Source of the DNA: an uncultured Anaerolineaceae bacterium
GTDB lineage: Bacteria; Chloroflexota; Anaerolineae; Anaerolineales; Anaerolineaceae
Direction: 5' to 3'
Assembly: GCA_937890875.1 (NCBI GenBank)
Contig: CALAEB010000313.1
Span: forward strand, 1 to 9,177
Length of the DNA stretch: 9,177 nucleotides
The position numbers were made by a program, and so were the translations under genes. Shown here in pieces: positions 1 to 6,951 of the stretch. The notes below the pieces were generated by a model. It was not told where the DNA came from. It did no database searches and worked only from the letters and a program-made list of their open reading frames with translations. Within the stretch, counting starts at the first letter, position 1; each line of letters starts with the position of its first letter.

Positions 1-547
1 TGGGAGCGACTTTCAGATAAACGCCTTCCTGATCCAATATCAGGACTACGTCACGCATTGCGGCGAACAGACCCCGCAGCTCCGCTTCCGAAGCGGCAAG
101 TGCCTCGACCGCCTGCCTTTTCTCCGTTTTCAGGCGATATTGATTCAGCGTGTTTTTTATGGTCTGCCCAAGCCGTTCCATACGGTCTTTCAGCACATAA
201 TCCGCTGCGCCTTGCTGAATGATCGCGACTGCGGTTTCTTCGTCGGTTCCCTCCGAAACAAGAATAAACGGTGTGTCCAATCCCCGTTGCTGCATGAGCA
301 TCAATGCGTCCATCCCGCTGAACTGTGGAAGCGCCCAATCCGAAAGAATTAAGTCCCAGGGGGATTTCAGGGCTTTCAGGTAGTCCGTTTCGTTCTCGAC
401 TCTTTCCCATTCGATCTGAAACCCTTCGCGCAGCAGCTGCTGAACAATTAATTCCGCATCAGCGGCGATATCTTCGACAATCAAAACCTGCAGTGGCTTT
501 TTTGTTTCTTCAGAAAATTGATTCGGGGTAAATTGTTTTTTTGGCAT
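1..547 (-). CDS. Response-regulator receiver domain protein with following PAS domain, C-terminus cut by window edge
   Basis: Signal-transduction protein read leftwards from ATG at 547-545; 182 codons are present and the gene continues past base 1. Residues about 20-135 form a receiver (CheY-like) domain: acidic pair E25-D26 in VLIVED, phospho-acceptor D70 in DLILSDWALPQFSG, S98 in FILVSEG, and K120 in YVLKD. A helical linker (about 136-153, KRQAVEALAASE) leads into SEAELRGLFAAMRDVVLILD, the typical start of a PAS sensor domain. In proteins of this layout the PAS part is often followed by a histidine kinase or GGDEF module, but that lies outside the window. No strong Shine-Dalgarno sequence precedes the ATG; it was chosen because it starts about 20 residues before the receiver fold, a normal length. 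The receiver has the residues for phosphorylation, so it is probably active in cytoplasmic phosphorelay. Output and partner kinase cannot be told from here. Confidence 0.85.
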   Translation of the reverse strand, partial: MPKKQFTPNQFSEETKKPLQVLIVEDIAADAELIVQQLLREGFQIEWERVENETDYLKALKSPWDLILSDWALPQFSGMDALMLMQQRGLDTPFILVSEGTDEETAVAIIQQGAADYVLKDRMERLGQTIKNTLNQYRLKTEKRQAVEALAASEAELRGLFAAMRDVVLILDQEGVYLKVAP

Positions 548-1051
548 GTGGCTGTTTTATGATATCGTTTGAATTGGCAGGGACCCCTGCATGTACCCAC
601 TGATGATGAATATATAAAAAACCATTTTTCTGCATCCCGGATCAGCTGGTCCGGCAAACCGGCTTATTTTTTGCCGGATAAGTCAGATTGATCGGAATTC
701 CGTTAGTCGGTAACAGGTTTATCGCAGCATACCAAAATTCCTTTTATGTTTGTATTCAGGAAAATCCCGTGCGGAGACTTTATCATTTGTCGGACATTCC
801 TGTGCAGGTCTTATTTTTGGCAATCCATACCCCTTAAAATCCGGAAAAGCCGACGGATTTTTGGTCAGGGGTATTGCGGTAAAACAGGTCGAACGTTTGA
901 TCACTAAGAAGTGAGTAGCAGACATTCAAGCCTTCTGCTATACAGGGAGAGTAAGAATCAATTTAATAAAGCGGTATCAATTATAGACCAAAATCGGCAA
1001 AAATACGAAGCCGGCAGCAATTTGAAAAGGGTTCCTTCGCTCCGGATAAAA
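548..1051. other. Non-coding spacer with several inverted repeats
   Basis: No convincing gene is seen; the short open frames here lack ribosome binding sites and protein-like composition. Visible structure: arms CCGGCAAA/TTTGCCGG at 651-658 and 670-677; a compound inverted repeat at 827-873 (listed separately); and a 7-bp hairpin TAGCAGA/TCTGCTA at 916-940. The promoter of the leftward receiver gene must lie at the left end of this stretch, but I cannot place -35 and -10 boxes with confidence. Confidence 0.6.
827..873. repeat. Compound inverted repeat, terminator-like
   Basis: Inner arms AAAATCCG (836-843) and CGGATTTT (854-861) enclose a 10-base loop. Outer arms ATACCCC (827-833) and GGGGTAT (867-873) pair across an internal loop. 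The T run after the inner right arm gives it the look of a rightward intrinsic terminator, but no rightward gene is seen upstream. It may be an eroded palindromic element or the end of an unseen transcript. Confidence 0.45.
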
Positions 1052-1102
1052 GGCAAGCCTGCGGTCGTCTTGTTTTCAAAACAAGACGACCGCAGGCTTG
1101 CC
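1052..1102 (-). terminator. Long perfect hairpin, terminator of the trx-msrAB gene
   Basis: Two perfectly complementary 25-base arms (1052-1076 and 1078-1102) are separated by one base, so the practical loop is the TTTTcAAAA centre. The structure begins 11 bases past the msrAB stop codon. Read on the minus strand it is followed by CTTTTATCC, a short U tract, consistent with intrinsic termination. The stem is much longer than usual for terminators. Confidence 0.75.
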
Positions 1103-1113
1103 CATATCTGTCT

Positions 1114-2688
1114 TCAGTTATCAGTTTCGCTCTTCTCTTGAACTGCGCTGAGAAGGTATCCGTATCCTTCCTCAATCATTTCTGCTTCCGGGATAAAACG
1201 GATCGAGGCGCTGTTGATGCAGTATCTTTTTCCGCCGAGCTCGGCCGGCCCGTCTTCAAACAGATGCCCTAAGTGGGAATCACCGCTGCGGCTTCTGACT
1301 TCCGTCCTGACCATGTTATAACGCTTGTCTTCATGGAATGTCACAACTTCCGGGATGATCGGCTGGCTGAAACTGGGCCAGCCGCAGCCGGAGTCATACT
1401 TATCCCTTGAAGAGAAAAGCGGTTCTCCCGTCACAACGTCAACATAAAGCCCGGGCTCAAACAGATCCCAGTATTCGTTGGAAAACGATCCTTCGGTGGC
1501 GCTGTTCTGCGTCACTTCATATTGTTCGTCTGTCAGCATTTTTTTCAGCTCGGCGTCGGAAGGTTTGGGATATCTTGCCGGGTCGATGCGTATCTGATCT
1601 GCCAGCCCAAGGTCAATGTGGCAATAACCGCCGGGGTTCTTTTGCAGATAATCCTGATGATATTCCTCCGCCGGATCAAAACGTTTAAGCGGCAGGACTT
1701 CCACCGCGATCGTCCGTTCATATTTCTTTTGTTCTTCCTGCATACGGGCTTCAATGACTGGTTTGTCCTGCGGATCCGTGTAGTAAATTCCGGTCCGATA
1801 TTGTACCCCGACATCGTTCCCCTGCCGGTTGACACTGGTGGGGTTGATCACTGTAAAGTAGTAATCCATCAGCAAGTTCAAATCGGTGATTCGGGCGTCA
1901 TAAGTTACTTTCACCGTCTCCGCGTGTCCTGAATCACGGTAAATCAGATCTTCGTAACTGGGGTTGTCCCAGTTGCCGTTTGCGTAACCGGAAACCACAT
2001 CCAACACGCCGGGAAGCTTTTGCATAAAGGCCTCCACGCCCCAGAAACAGCCGCCGGCGAAATAGATCTCTTTGGGAAGTGCCGCGCCCGTTTGCTGTGT
2101 GGCGGTCGGCTCGGTTTTTGTTTCATCCGCTGCGGGCTGGGTCGCGCCCGTCTGCTGTTCCATCAGGCGCCTGGCCTGATCGTTTGAAACCGGTCCGGGA
2201 TACGATGCGAATAAATTCCCATTCGAATTGATGAAAATCGATGTGGGGTAGGAACGGATGCCGAGCTTCCGGACCAGTGTTCCGCCTTCGTCCAGTAAGA
2301 CCGGCAGATGCGCTGCGTCAAGTCCTTTGTACCATTCCTTAAAATCTTCCGCACTCATTTCTCCGCTGAAATTGGGGGATACAACACTTAAAACTGTGAA
2401 ATCCTGCGCGTCGGCAGCCAGCTGATCTGTCTCATTCAAAGTTTCCAGACAGGTTGGGCACCATGAGGCCCAGAATTTCACGTAGACCGGTTTCCCCGCC
2501 GCCTGACCAAGATCGACCGGTTTGCCGTCGATGTCGGTCACGGCGCTTTCGAATACTTTAATGAAACTGGTTTCATTCATTGTGTCCGAACCTTTCTCTT
2601 CACCCTGCGTTATTTGCTTCCAGAGTATCAACACGGCGGCCGCCAGGCCGATGACAGCGATGATTCCAATGATATTTCGTTTTTTCAT
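1114..2688 (-). CDS. msrAB: Thioredoxin-MsrA-MsrB triple fusion, membrane-anchored methionine sulfoxide reductase
   Basis: Bifunctional repair enzyme that reduces both stereoisomers of methionine sulfoxide, with its own electron-supplying thioredoxin domain; the layout matches Neisseria PilB-type proteins, also close to 520 residues. Residues 5-24 are a hydrophobic anchor after MKKR, so the enzyme should sit outside the cytoplasmic membrane. Thioredoxin domain about 40-178 with redox motif WCPTC (C77, C80) and cis-proline in SYPTS. A Thr/Ala/Gln-rich linker (179-204) leads to MsrA (about 205-360) with catalytic C214 in GGCFWG and likely resolving C356 in NPGGYC. MsrB (about 378-505) has C435 in SGCGWPSF and catalytic C490 in RYCINSAS. 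The zinc-binding CxxC pairs of many MsrB proteins are absent (GEPLF where CGxPLF is common). Start at 2688 is supported by GGGAG eight bases upstream. No ccdA/dsbD-like electron donor gene is adjacent, so how the thioredoxin domain is re-reduced is not shown here. Confidence 0.95.
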   Translation of the reverse strand: MKKRNIIGIIAVIGLAAAVLILWKQITQGEEKGSDTMNETSFIKVFESAVTDIDGKPVDLGQAAGKPVYVKFWASWCPTCLETLNETDQLAADAQDFTVLSVVSPNFSGEMSAEDFKEWYKGLDAAHLPVLLDEGGTLVRKLGIRSYPTSIFINSNGNLFASYPGPVSNDQARRLMEQQTGATQPAADETKTEPTATQQTGAALPKEIYFAGGCFWGVEAFMQKLPGVLDVVSGYANGNWDNPSYEDLIYRDSGHAETVKVTYDARITDLNLLMDYYFTVINPTSVNRQGNDVGVQYRTGIYYTDPQDKPVIEARMQEEQKKYERTIAVEVLPLKRFDPAEEYHQDYLQKNPGGYCHIDLGLADQIRIDPARYPKPSDAELKKMLTDEQYEVTQNSATEGSFSNEYWDLFEPGLYVDVVTGEPLFSSRDKYDSGCGWPSFSQPIIPEVVTFHEDKRYNMVRTEVRSRSGDSHLGHLFEDGPAELGGKRYCINSASIRFIPEAEMIEEGYGYLLSAVQEKSETDN

Positions 2689-3081
2689 TCCTGGTACTCC
2701 CGAAAATAAAAAATGGAGCGCTTACTGATCCATGTGTAAACACCGATGGCCATAAAAGAATAAATGCGCTCATGAAACTGCTCCTGTCCGCCATTCCTGT
2801 TGACGCGGAAAGAAATTTTCCTCTCCGCTGTCGCGTTTCGCTCCGCGGAACAAAGCGCTTATGGAGAATTTCTCCGTTTCCCGTGCCGCAACCTGCGGAA
2901 GCGGAATGGACGGTTCCTGATTAAGCATAACCGAAGAGCGGCAAATGAAAAGGTATTCATGTGTTAAAAGTCAAATTTGCCGAAGCGGAAACAGCGGATC
3001 TGTTTTTTCGTACAGTCAAGTCTTTTGACATCCGGATCAAATTTGGAATTCCTGATGCCCAACAAGGAAAGAACGAAATAA
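2689..3081. other. Non-coding spacer upstream of msrAB
   Basis: No gene is supported. This stretch must hold the leftward msrAB promoter and leader, but no clear -35/-10 pair stands out. Local palindromic structure includes GGAGAATTTCTCC at 2856-2868 and a GC-rich imperfect hairpin around 2826-2853. The 9-mer TCAAATTTG occurs twice, around 2972 and 3038. A hydrophobic minus-strand frame from 2794 overlaps the msrAB start in another frame and is not believed to be a gene. Confidence 0.5.
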
Positions 3082-3110
3082 AAAAACGGCTTCGCGTTGA
3101 AGCCGTTTTT
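3082..3110 (-). terminator. Intrinsic terminator of the hydroxyacid dehydrogenase gene
   Basis: Arms AAAAACGGCTTC (3082-3093) and GAAGCCGTTTTT (3099-3110) form a 12-bp stem with a 5-base loop. The hairpin lies 20 bases after the dehydrogenase stop codon. On the minus strand the right side runs into TTTTTTATTTC, a good U tract. The A/T arms would also allow some termination of rightward transcripts. Confidence 0.88.
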
Positions 3111-3129
3111 ATTGTGACATAAAGAATTT

Positions 3130-4095
3130 TTATCTGTTTACCACATTAATCGGGTCGCCCTGGATAAAACGCGAAAGGTTTTCCACCGCCGTGTTCATCA
3201 AACGCTGGCGGCTCTCTTTGGGCGCCCAAGAGATATGGGGTGTGATGATACAGTTTTTTGCTTCGAGGAGCGGATTATCATCCTGGATCGGTTCGGCGCT
3301 CATGACATCCAATCCGGCGGCATACACCTTTCCGCTGTTCAGTGCGTCTGCCAGGTCCTGGTCGACAAGCAGCGGGCCCCGGCTGTTATTTATGAGAATG
3401 ACACCGTCTTTCATCTTTGCGATACTGTCTTTGTTGATGATTCCTGTTGTTTCCGGGAACAATGGGCAGTGCAATGAGATGACGTCGGAATTTGAAAGGA
3501 CTTCGTCGAATGAAACATATGTGCCGATCGCCTGGCCGGATTCGGTGACGGATTTATCATATGCGATCACTTTCATCCCGAGCGCTTTGGCGATTTTCCC
3601 GGTTGCCTGCCCGATCCTGCCGAATCCGATGATCCCCATGGTTTTCCCGTCCAGTTCAATCAGCGGATAATCCCAGAAGCAGTAATCCGTGGAATTTTTC
3701 CACCGGCCTTCGTGGACGGCCCGGTCATGATGCCCGATATGATGGCAGATTTCCAGCAGAAGCGCAATTGCGAACTGCCCGACGGCTGCGGTACCGTAAT
3801 CCGGAATGTTGGAAACGGGGATGCCCTTTTCCTTTGCTGCGGCGATATCGACAACGTTGTATCCGGTCGCCAGGATACCGATGAATTTGAGATTCGGGCA
3901 GGCTTCAATGACTTCCCGGGAGATCGGTGTCTTATTGGTGTATATGGCTTCCGCACTGCCGATCCGGTCGATAATGATTTTCGGGTCGTACGGCAAAGTG
4001 CGGTCGTAAACCGTCAGGTCTCCCAATGCCTCAAGCCCCTCCCAGCTCAAATCGCCGGGGTTCTCGGTATAACCGTCTAATACTACGATTTTCAT
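3130..4095 (-). CDS. NAD-dependent D-2-hydroxyacid dehydrogenase, glycerate dehydrogenase type
   Basis: Cytoplasmic oxidoreductase that interconverts a 2-keto acid and the D-2-hydroxy acid with NAD(H), for example hydroxypyruvate and D-glycerate. The 321-residue length is normal for the family. Substrate domain parts are at about 1-100 and 290-321; the Rossmann domain at about 101-289 carries GFGRIG (157-162) followed by an acidic D180 at the end of the second strand, which favours NAD over NADP. Catalytic Arg/Glu/His are all present: R239 in NNSRGPLL, E268 in SAEP, H287 in TPHISWAP. The WDYPLIELDGKTMGIIGFG stretch is typical of proteins annotated as glycerate dehydrogenase, but substrate cannot be fixed from sequence alone and D-lactate or other 2-keto acids remain possible. 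AGGGAG eight to nine bases before the ATG supports the start. It stands alone between its own terminator and a long spacer, so it is likely monocistronic. Confidence 0.93.
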   Translation of the reverse strand: MKIVVLDGYTENPGDLSWEGLEALGDLTVYDRTLPYDPKIIIDRIGSAEAIYTNKTPISREVIEACPNLKFIGILATGYNVVDIAAAKEKGIPVSNIPDYGTAAVGQFAIALLLEICHHIGHHDRAVHEGRWKNSTDYCFWDYPLIELDGKTMGIIGFGRIGQATGKIAKALGMKVIAYDKSVTESGQAIGTYVSFDEVLSNSDVISLHCPLFPETTGIINKDSIAKMKDGVILINNSRGPLLVDQDLADALNSGKVYAAGLDVMSAEPIQDDNPLLEAKNCIITPHISWAPKESRQRLMNTAVENLSRFIQGDPINVVNR

Positions 4096-4690
4096 ATAAA
4101 TTTCTCCCTGTCGCTGGTTTTAATCAGGTATCCAAAATATGGAACTTCTCTCGGGTCCCTGGTTTTGCGCTTAACCGAGAGGGCCGGCCAAATTCCGAAT
4201 GCCCGGGTTGGAATGGTATGAATCTAGTGGCTTTCCGACTGCCGGCATCGACCCGGATTTCGGATCGTATGCTGGCGCTGGAAAGTGCTTATGAGAAAAG
4301 CGTGCAGTGCAAATTCGCTTTTTGATCCGAAATGGATTCCTCAAATTCGAATCAGCCCGCTGACTTTAATGTTCAGGCACGGCAGTTGGGAAGCGGATTT
4401 GCAGCCCCGGTTTTGAATTATACCGGTTCGGGCGCAATCATTTGAAATAGGCGATGAAAAACAAGACATACAACGCATCGATTCCGGCATGTCATCCCCG
4501 GGCTTTGAACCGGGCGGTGTGTGCCCTGTGGAACCGGTTCTCAGCACGTTGTGGGAAGACAGTGAATTCGGGATTCGGGAATCTTCTTCAGATGAAAAAG
4601 GAACCTGTTGTTTTCCTGTGTTTTCACAAAGGGAAAATACAAGCGAACAACAGGATATCTTTTCATCTTTCGAAATGCATAAAAAATGGC
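4096..4690. other. Non-coding divergent spacer between the dehydrogenase and the regulator/MFS operon
   Basis: Both flanking genes point away from this stretch, so it should hold two promoters; only the rightward one (4692-4721) is clear. Short open frames here have low-complexity or atypical composition and no good ribosome binding sites. A possible leader hairpin of the dehydrogenase has arms CTCTCGG (4148-4154) and CCGAGAG (4175-4181). A long imperfect hairpin at 4591-4667 is listed separately. Confidence 0.55.
4591..4667. repeat. Long imperfect inverted repeat (37-base arms)
   Basis: Arms 4591-4627 and 4631-4667 are separated by AAA. By eye 28 of 37 positions are Watson-Crick matches, and two more would be G-U in a rightward transcript. 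The outer GATGAAAA and central CCTGTTGTT blocks are exact. It ends 24 bases before the -35 box of the regulator promoter. It could be a degraded relative of the long perfect hairpins at 6581-6633 and 9044-9092, or a terminator shielding the promoter from upstream transcription. Confidence 0.55.
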
Positions 4691-4691
4691 G

Positions 4692-4721
4692 TTGACATTT
4701 TTAACCTTTTAAGTATATAAT
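4692..4721 (+). promoter_or_regulatory. Sigma-70-type promoter of the regulator/MFS operon
   Basis: A perfect -35 box TTGACA is at 4692-4697 and TATAAT at 4716-4721 (18-base spacing); the overlapping TATATA at 4714-4719 gives 16 bases. The -10 region lies inside the left arm of the palindrome at 4715-4752, so a protein bound there would block RNA polymerase. Confidence 0.8.
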
Positions 4722-4752
4722 AATTTTTATTACGTAATAAAAATTATTATAT
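4715..4752. promoter_or_regulatory. Perfect 38-bp AT-rich palindrome, probable operator
   Basis: Two 19-base arms (4715-4733 and 4734-4752) are exactly complementary with no spacer, centred on TACGTA. The left arm covers the -10 box and the right arm reaches the bases just before the Shine-Dalgarno sequence of the regulator gene. ArsR-like winged-helix proteins usually bind as dimers to such sites in their own promoters, so autorepression by the adjacent regulator is the likely role. Transcription would start inside the palindrome, so the RNA would contain mainly the right arm; a DNA site is more likely than an RNA hairpin. Confidence 0.75.
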
Positions 4753-4756
4753 GGAG
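4753..4756 (+). promoter_or_regulatory. Ribosome binding site that selects the ATG at 4763
   Basis: GGAG at 4753-4756 is six bases before ATG 4763. The earlier in-frame ATG at 4751 has only AT-rich palindrome sequence in front of it, and its own G is part of this GGAG, so it is the poorer start. Confidence 0.6.
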
Positions 4757-4762
4757 CTGGTT

Positions 4763-5323
4763 ATGAACATGGGCGAAACGGTTTATATTCAGAGTGAAAA
4801 GGATTTGAGGATATTTATGCATCCCCTGCGGCAGAAAATTCTGCGGATTTTGTCTCAGGAGGGGAAGCCGGTGACGGCCAAACGCCTTGCCGACCTGCTT
4901 TCAATGACCCATTCGAGCGCCAAATATCATTTGCAGCAGCTGGAATCCATCGGACTGGTCGGACTTCATCATACCGAGATGATTCATGGGATCCGGGCTT
5001 CGTTTTACGAAATGCTTCCGAAAACTGTCAGTTTGAGCAAATGTGAAGACCGCCTGGATAACGAGAAAAAAGTGCTGCTGCAAAATATCATCGCGTCTAT
5101 CTTTGACAGTTATCTTGATAAACTGGACGCGATCGGCGGAGATGTCCGGAATCAGGATCATTTCGAAGCGGATTTTGTCTCCGGCTTCGTTCACGTGACA
5201 CAGGATCAGGCGGATCAGATTTACCGCATGATCGCGGATTTTGTAAAAAGGAATGAAACTGCCGGTGTGGGCACTGTTCCATATGAATATGTGCTGATCG
5301 CTTACAAGGTTGAACCGAAATGA
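4763..5323 (+). CDS. ArsR-like winged-helix transcriptional regulator
   Basis: Predicted DNA-binding repressor of 186 residues, longer than minimal ArsR proteins (about 100) because of a C-terminal extension. The winged helix-turn-helix covers about 14-86: MHPLRQKILRIL (first helix), TAKRLADLLSM (positioning helix), HSSAKYHLQQLESIGLV (recognition helix, about 50-66), then the wing region IRASFYEM. The C-terminal half (about 90-186) is mostly helical, with one cysteine (C94), and may sense a ligand or dimerise; no metal-binding CxC pair is seen, so metal sensing is unlikely. The start at 4763 rather than 4751 is chosen because GGAG sits six bases upstream. The stop codon overlaps the ATG of the MFS gene (ATGA at 5320-5323), so the two are translationally coupled. 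It probably represses this operon through the palindrome at 4715-4752 and is relieved by the transporter's substrate. Confidence 0.85.
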   Translation: MNMGETVYIQSEKDLRIFMHPLRQKILRILSQEGKPVTAKRLADLLSMTHSSAKYHLQQLESIGLVGLHHTEMIHGIRASFYEMLPKTVSLSKCEDRLDNEKKVLLQNIIASIFDSYLDKLDAIGGDVRNQDHFEADFVSGFVHVTQDQADQIYRMIADFVKRNETAGVGTVPYEYVLIAYKVEPK

Positions 5324-6571
5324 AGCGCTGGGGCTATGTTCTGGTCTTCTTCTTGACGGCTTTTTCGCTTGGGCTGCTTTTACCGATCATGAGCCTGATT
5401 TTTACCGGCAAGGGCGGAACAGTCAAAGAACTCTCGATCGGGCTGTCGATTCTTTCGGCGACGGTCATCCTGCTTGAACTGCCGAGCGGTTTATTCGCTG
5501 ATCTGTTCGGGCGCCGGGATACGTTTTGTTGGTCAGTGATTTTTCAAATAACCAGCCTTTTCTTGTGTTTATCCGCTTCGTTCCCGGTTCTCTATGCCGG
5601 AATGGCTTTGATGGGCGTCGGGAAGGCGCTGGGGAGCGGAAGCCTGGAGGCGCTTTTTACCGACCGTTATATTGAAGCCTATGGCAAAGAGAGACTCCAT
5701 CAGGCTGTTACGGCCCGGACAATCAGCGAGAGCACGGGCATTGCCATGGGAAGCCTGTTGGGCGCTTTTCTGATGCGGCAAAGCCAGCGGCTCTTCGGCG
5801 TCAGCGAAATCGGGCGGATCAGCATTTTGACCGCAATCGGATCCTGCGTCGCCGGGTTGATTTTATGCCTGCTGCTGATTCCGCGCGACAACGGTTCATT
5901 TGCGCCTTCCGGATCTGACGCAAGCGGGCGGGATGTTTTATTTGCGGGAATGGATAAACAGTTTTCGGCCTGTATTCATGAAATCCGCCGGAATAGAAAT
6001 CTGGTTTTTTTGTTGATTCTGATCCTGTTTACCGGGATGTTTTTGTCGAATACCGAACGGTTTTGGCAGGTGACGCTTGAGGCGCGGCTGCCGGATAAGC
6101 AGCTGTTGTGGCTTACTGAGTTTTTTCGGTTTTATTATGACATCCGCCGGAAGTTTTTCCGGCTCAAAAGCGATCGGACGCGGCTTGTCCGGCAAATCTC
6201 TCTATTTCTTTTCACGGATCGCGTTATTCGTCGGATTGAACGCGATGGCATTGCTGCAGGCGGTAACCGGATATGCTGCCGCTTATATTTTTGTCTACCT
6301 GTTTGTCGGATTGGGCGGGCTGGCGGAAAGTGTGCTGGTAAATTCGAATACGCCCTCGAATGTCCGTGCTTCCATGCTGAGTGTTTACAGCCTGACCATT
6401 CAGGCCGGAAGCCTGCTGGCGAGCGCTTTTGCGGTGCCGGTTGTGAACCGGTTCGGCATTTCGGGCTGCTGGATGGTCACGGCGGCTCTGCTGCTTTTCA
6501 GCACATTGCTTTTTGTGCCTCCAATAAAAAGTCTGCCCGCAATTCGAAATTTAGGTAAGCCTTTCGAATAA
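5320..6571 (+). CDS. MFS transporter, frameshifted at a T6 run
   Basis: Major facilitator superfamily membrane transporter, probably an exporter given the adjoining repressor gene. The first frame (from 5320) gives TM segments from residue 6 onward and the family motif A, GLFADLFGRRDTF, at 57-69 between the second and third segments. The first frame stays hydrophobic up to WLTEFF (about residue 269), then turns into Arg-rich non-membrane sequence ending at 6558. The membrane protein continues in the next frame (GFIMTSAGSFSGSKAIGR, then several TM segments, and the conserved-looking TPSNVRASMLSVYS) to the stop at 6569-6571. Removing one T from TTTTTT at 6121-6126 joins the frames smoothly into a 416-residue protein, a normal MFS length. 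Either the base run is a sequencing error, the gene is recently inactivated, or slippage makes some full protein. As written, the first frame alone would lack about the last five membrane segments. Confidence 0.85.
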
Positions 6572-6580
6572 GGAGAGAAA

Positions 6581-6633
6581 ATTTGTTGTTCTTTTATTTT
6601 TGCGCGGAGCGCAAAAATAAAAGAACAACAAAT
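6581..6633 (+). terminator. Long perfect hairpin after the MFS gene
   Basis: Arms 6581-6605 and 6609-6633 are perfectly complementary over 25 bases with loop GGA. It begins ten bases after the true MFS stop codon. The left arm is T-rich and the right arm A-rich, opposite to a normal terminator, and the following AATTCTTCTC is only a weak U tract. Termination or 3'-end protection is the likely role, but a mobile palindromic repeat is also possible. Confidence 0.65.
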
Positions 6634-6762
6634 AATTCTTCTCAGATTTCGAATCGCTGAAATTCCGCCGAATCAGTTCACCCGTGAATCGGACGTCCAG
6701 TGACGACGTTTTCCACCGGAACGGCAGGTGTAATCACTTTCGCACGACTTTTGAAAAACCGG

Positions 6763-6790
6763 TTGACATGGAAAATGGATGGCGTATAAT
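6763..6790 (+). promoter_or_regulatory. Perfect-consensus sigma-70 promoter of the Met/Cys leader transcript
   Basis: TTGACA at 6763-6768 and TATAAT at 6785-6790 both match consensus exactly, with 16 bases between. Transcription should start around 6796-6799, immediately before the ATG at 6801, so the first leader frame would be leaderless or nearly so. No other clear promoter is seen before the substrate-binding protein gene at 7272, so this one probably serves the whole unit, subject to the terminators in between. Confidence 0.88.
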
Positions 6791-6800
6791 TCTGTGCATT

Positions 6801-6863
6801 ATGGTAAACAAAATTCATCGTTCTATGATGTGTATGGATAACAAGCGAGGGAACCCGTTCTGA
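6801..6863 (+). CDS. Leader peptide 1 with Met-Met-Cys-Met control codons
   Basis: A 20-codon frame encoding MVNKIHRSMMCMDNKRGNPF. Its ATG is ten bases after the -10 box, so the ribosome would load at or very near the RNA 5' end without a Shine-Dalgarno sequence. Codons 9-12 (6825-6836) are ATG ATG TGT ATG. Directly after them, codons 15-20 encode the 5' arm of an RNA structure that can block the following terminator (6845-6860). The stop codon UGA at 6861-6863 sits where a terminating ribosome would cover that arm. This is the arrangement of attenuator leader peptides such as TrpL, here with methionine and cysteine codons. The peptide itself probably has no other function. No homologue is recalled. 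Confidence 0.7.
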   Translation: MVNKIHRSMMCMDNKRGNPF

Positions 6864-6929
6864 TCGCTCTTTTTTGATTAATGGAAATGGAACGGAGGCT
6901 CTCGCAAAAGCGGGCCTCCGTTTTTTTTT
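6845..6929 (+). promoter_or_regulatory. Transcription attenuator 1: mutually exclusive antiterminator and terminator
   Basis: The 5' arm GCGAGGGAACCCGTTC (6845-6860) can pair with GAACGGAGGCTCTCGC (6890-6905): GCGAGGG with CTCTCGC (seven pairs, one G-U), a small internal loop, then CCGTTC with GAACGG (six pairs). That pairing uses up the left arm of the terminator at 6891-6929. A third option, AGCGA (6844-6848) with TCGCT (6864-6868), would sequester the 5' arm and let the terminator form; it is itself followed by six T. Ribosome position on leader peptide 1 would choose between them: a stall at the Met/Cys codons leaves most of the 5' arm free, while a ribosome at the stop codon covers it. 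Confidence 0.68.
6891..6929 (+). terminator. Strong intrinsic terminator in the leader
   Basis: AACGGAGGC (6891-6899) pairs with GCCTCCGTT (6914-6922), and CGC (6903-6905) with GCG (6910-6912) around an AAAA loop. Nine T follow the CCG at 6918-6920. This is the best terminator in the window, and it lies inside an untranslated leader rather than after a gene. Confidence 0.9.
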
Positions 6930-6951
6930 GAAAGAAACAGGCCGTATCCGC

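Noticed and set aside
719..925. 68-codon minus-strand open frame in the left spacer
   Set aside because: It spans the compound inverted repeat, has no ribosome binding site, and its composition is not protein-like.
2600..2794. Hydrophobic minus-strand frame (MSAFILLWPSVFTHGS...) overlapping the msrAB start
   Set aside because: The hydrophobic part is short and the rest is the out-of-frame shadow of the msrAB anchor region; no separate membrane protein is supported.
4182..4189. GGCCGGCC palindrome in the divergent spacer
   Set aside because: A single 8-bp GC palindrome with no partner or position relative to a promoter; likely chance.
4454..4720. 88-codon plus-strand open frame upstream of the regulator
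   Set aside because: It runs through the long inverted repeat and over the regulator's -35 box, has no good ribosome binding site, and its protein shows no domain-like pattern.
6795..6929. A T-box, SAM or other metabolite riboswitch in the leader
   Set aside because: The leader is only about 135 bases, lacks the T-box GGGUGG-type sequence and the multi-helix core of SAM riboswitches, and its open frame with Met/Cys codons explains the terminator better. A covariance-model scan would settle it.
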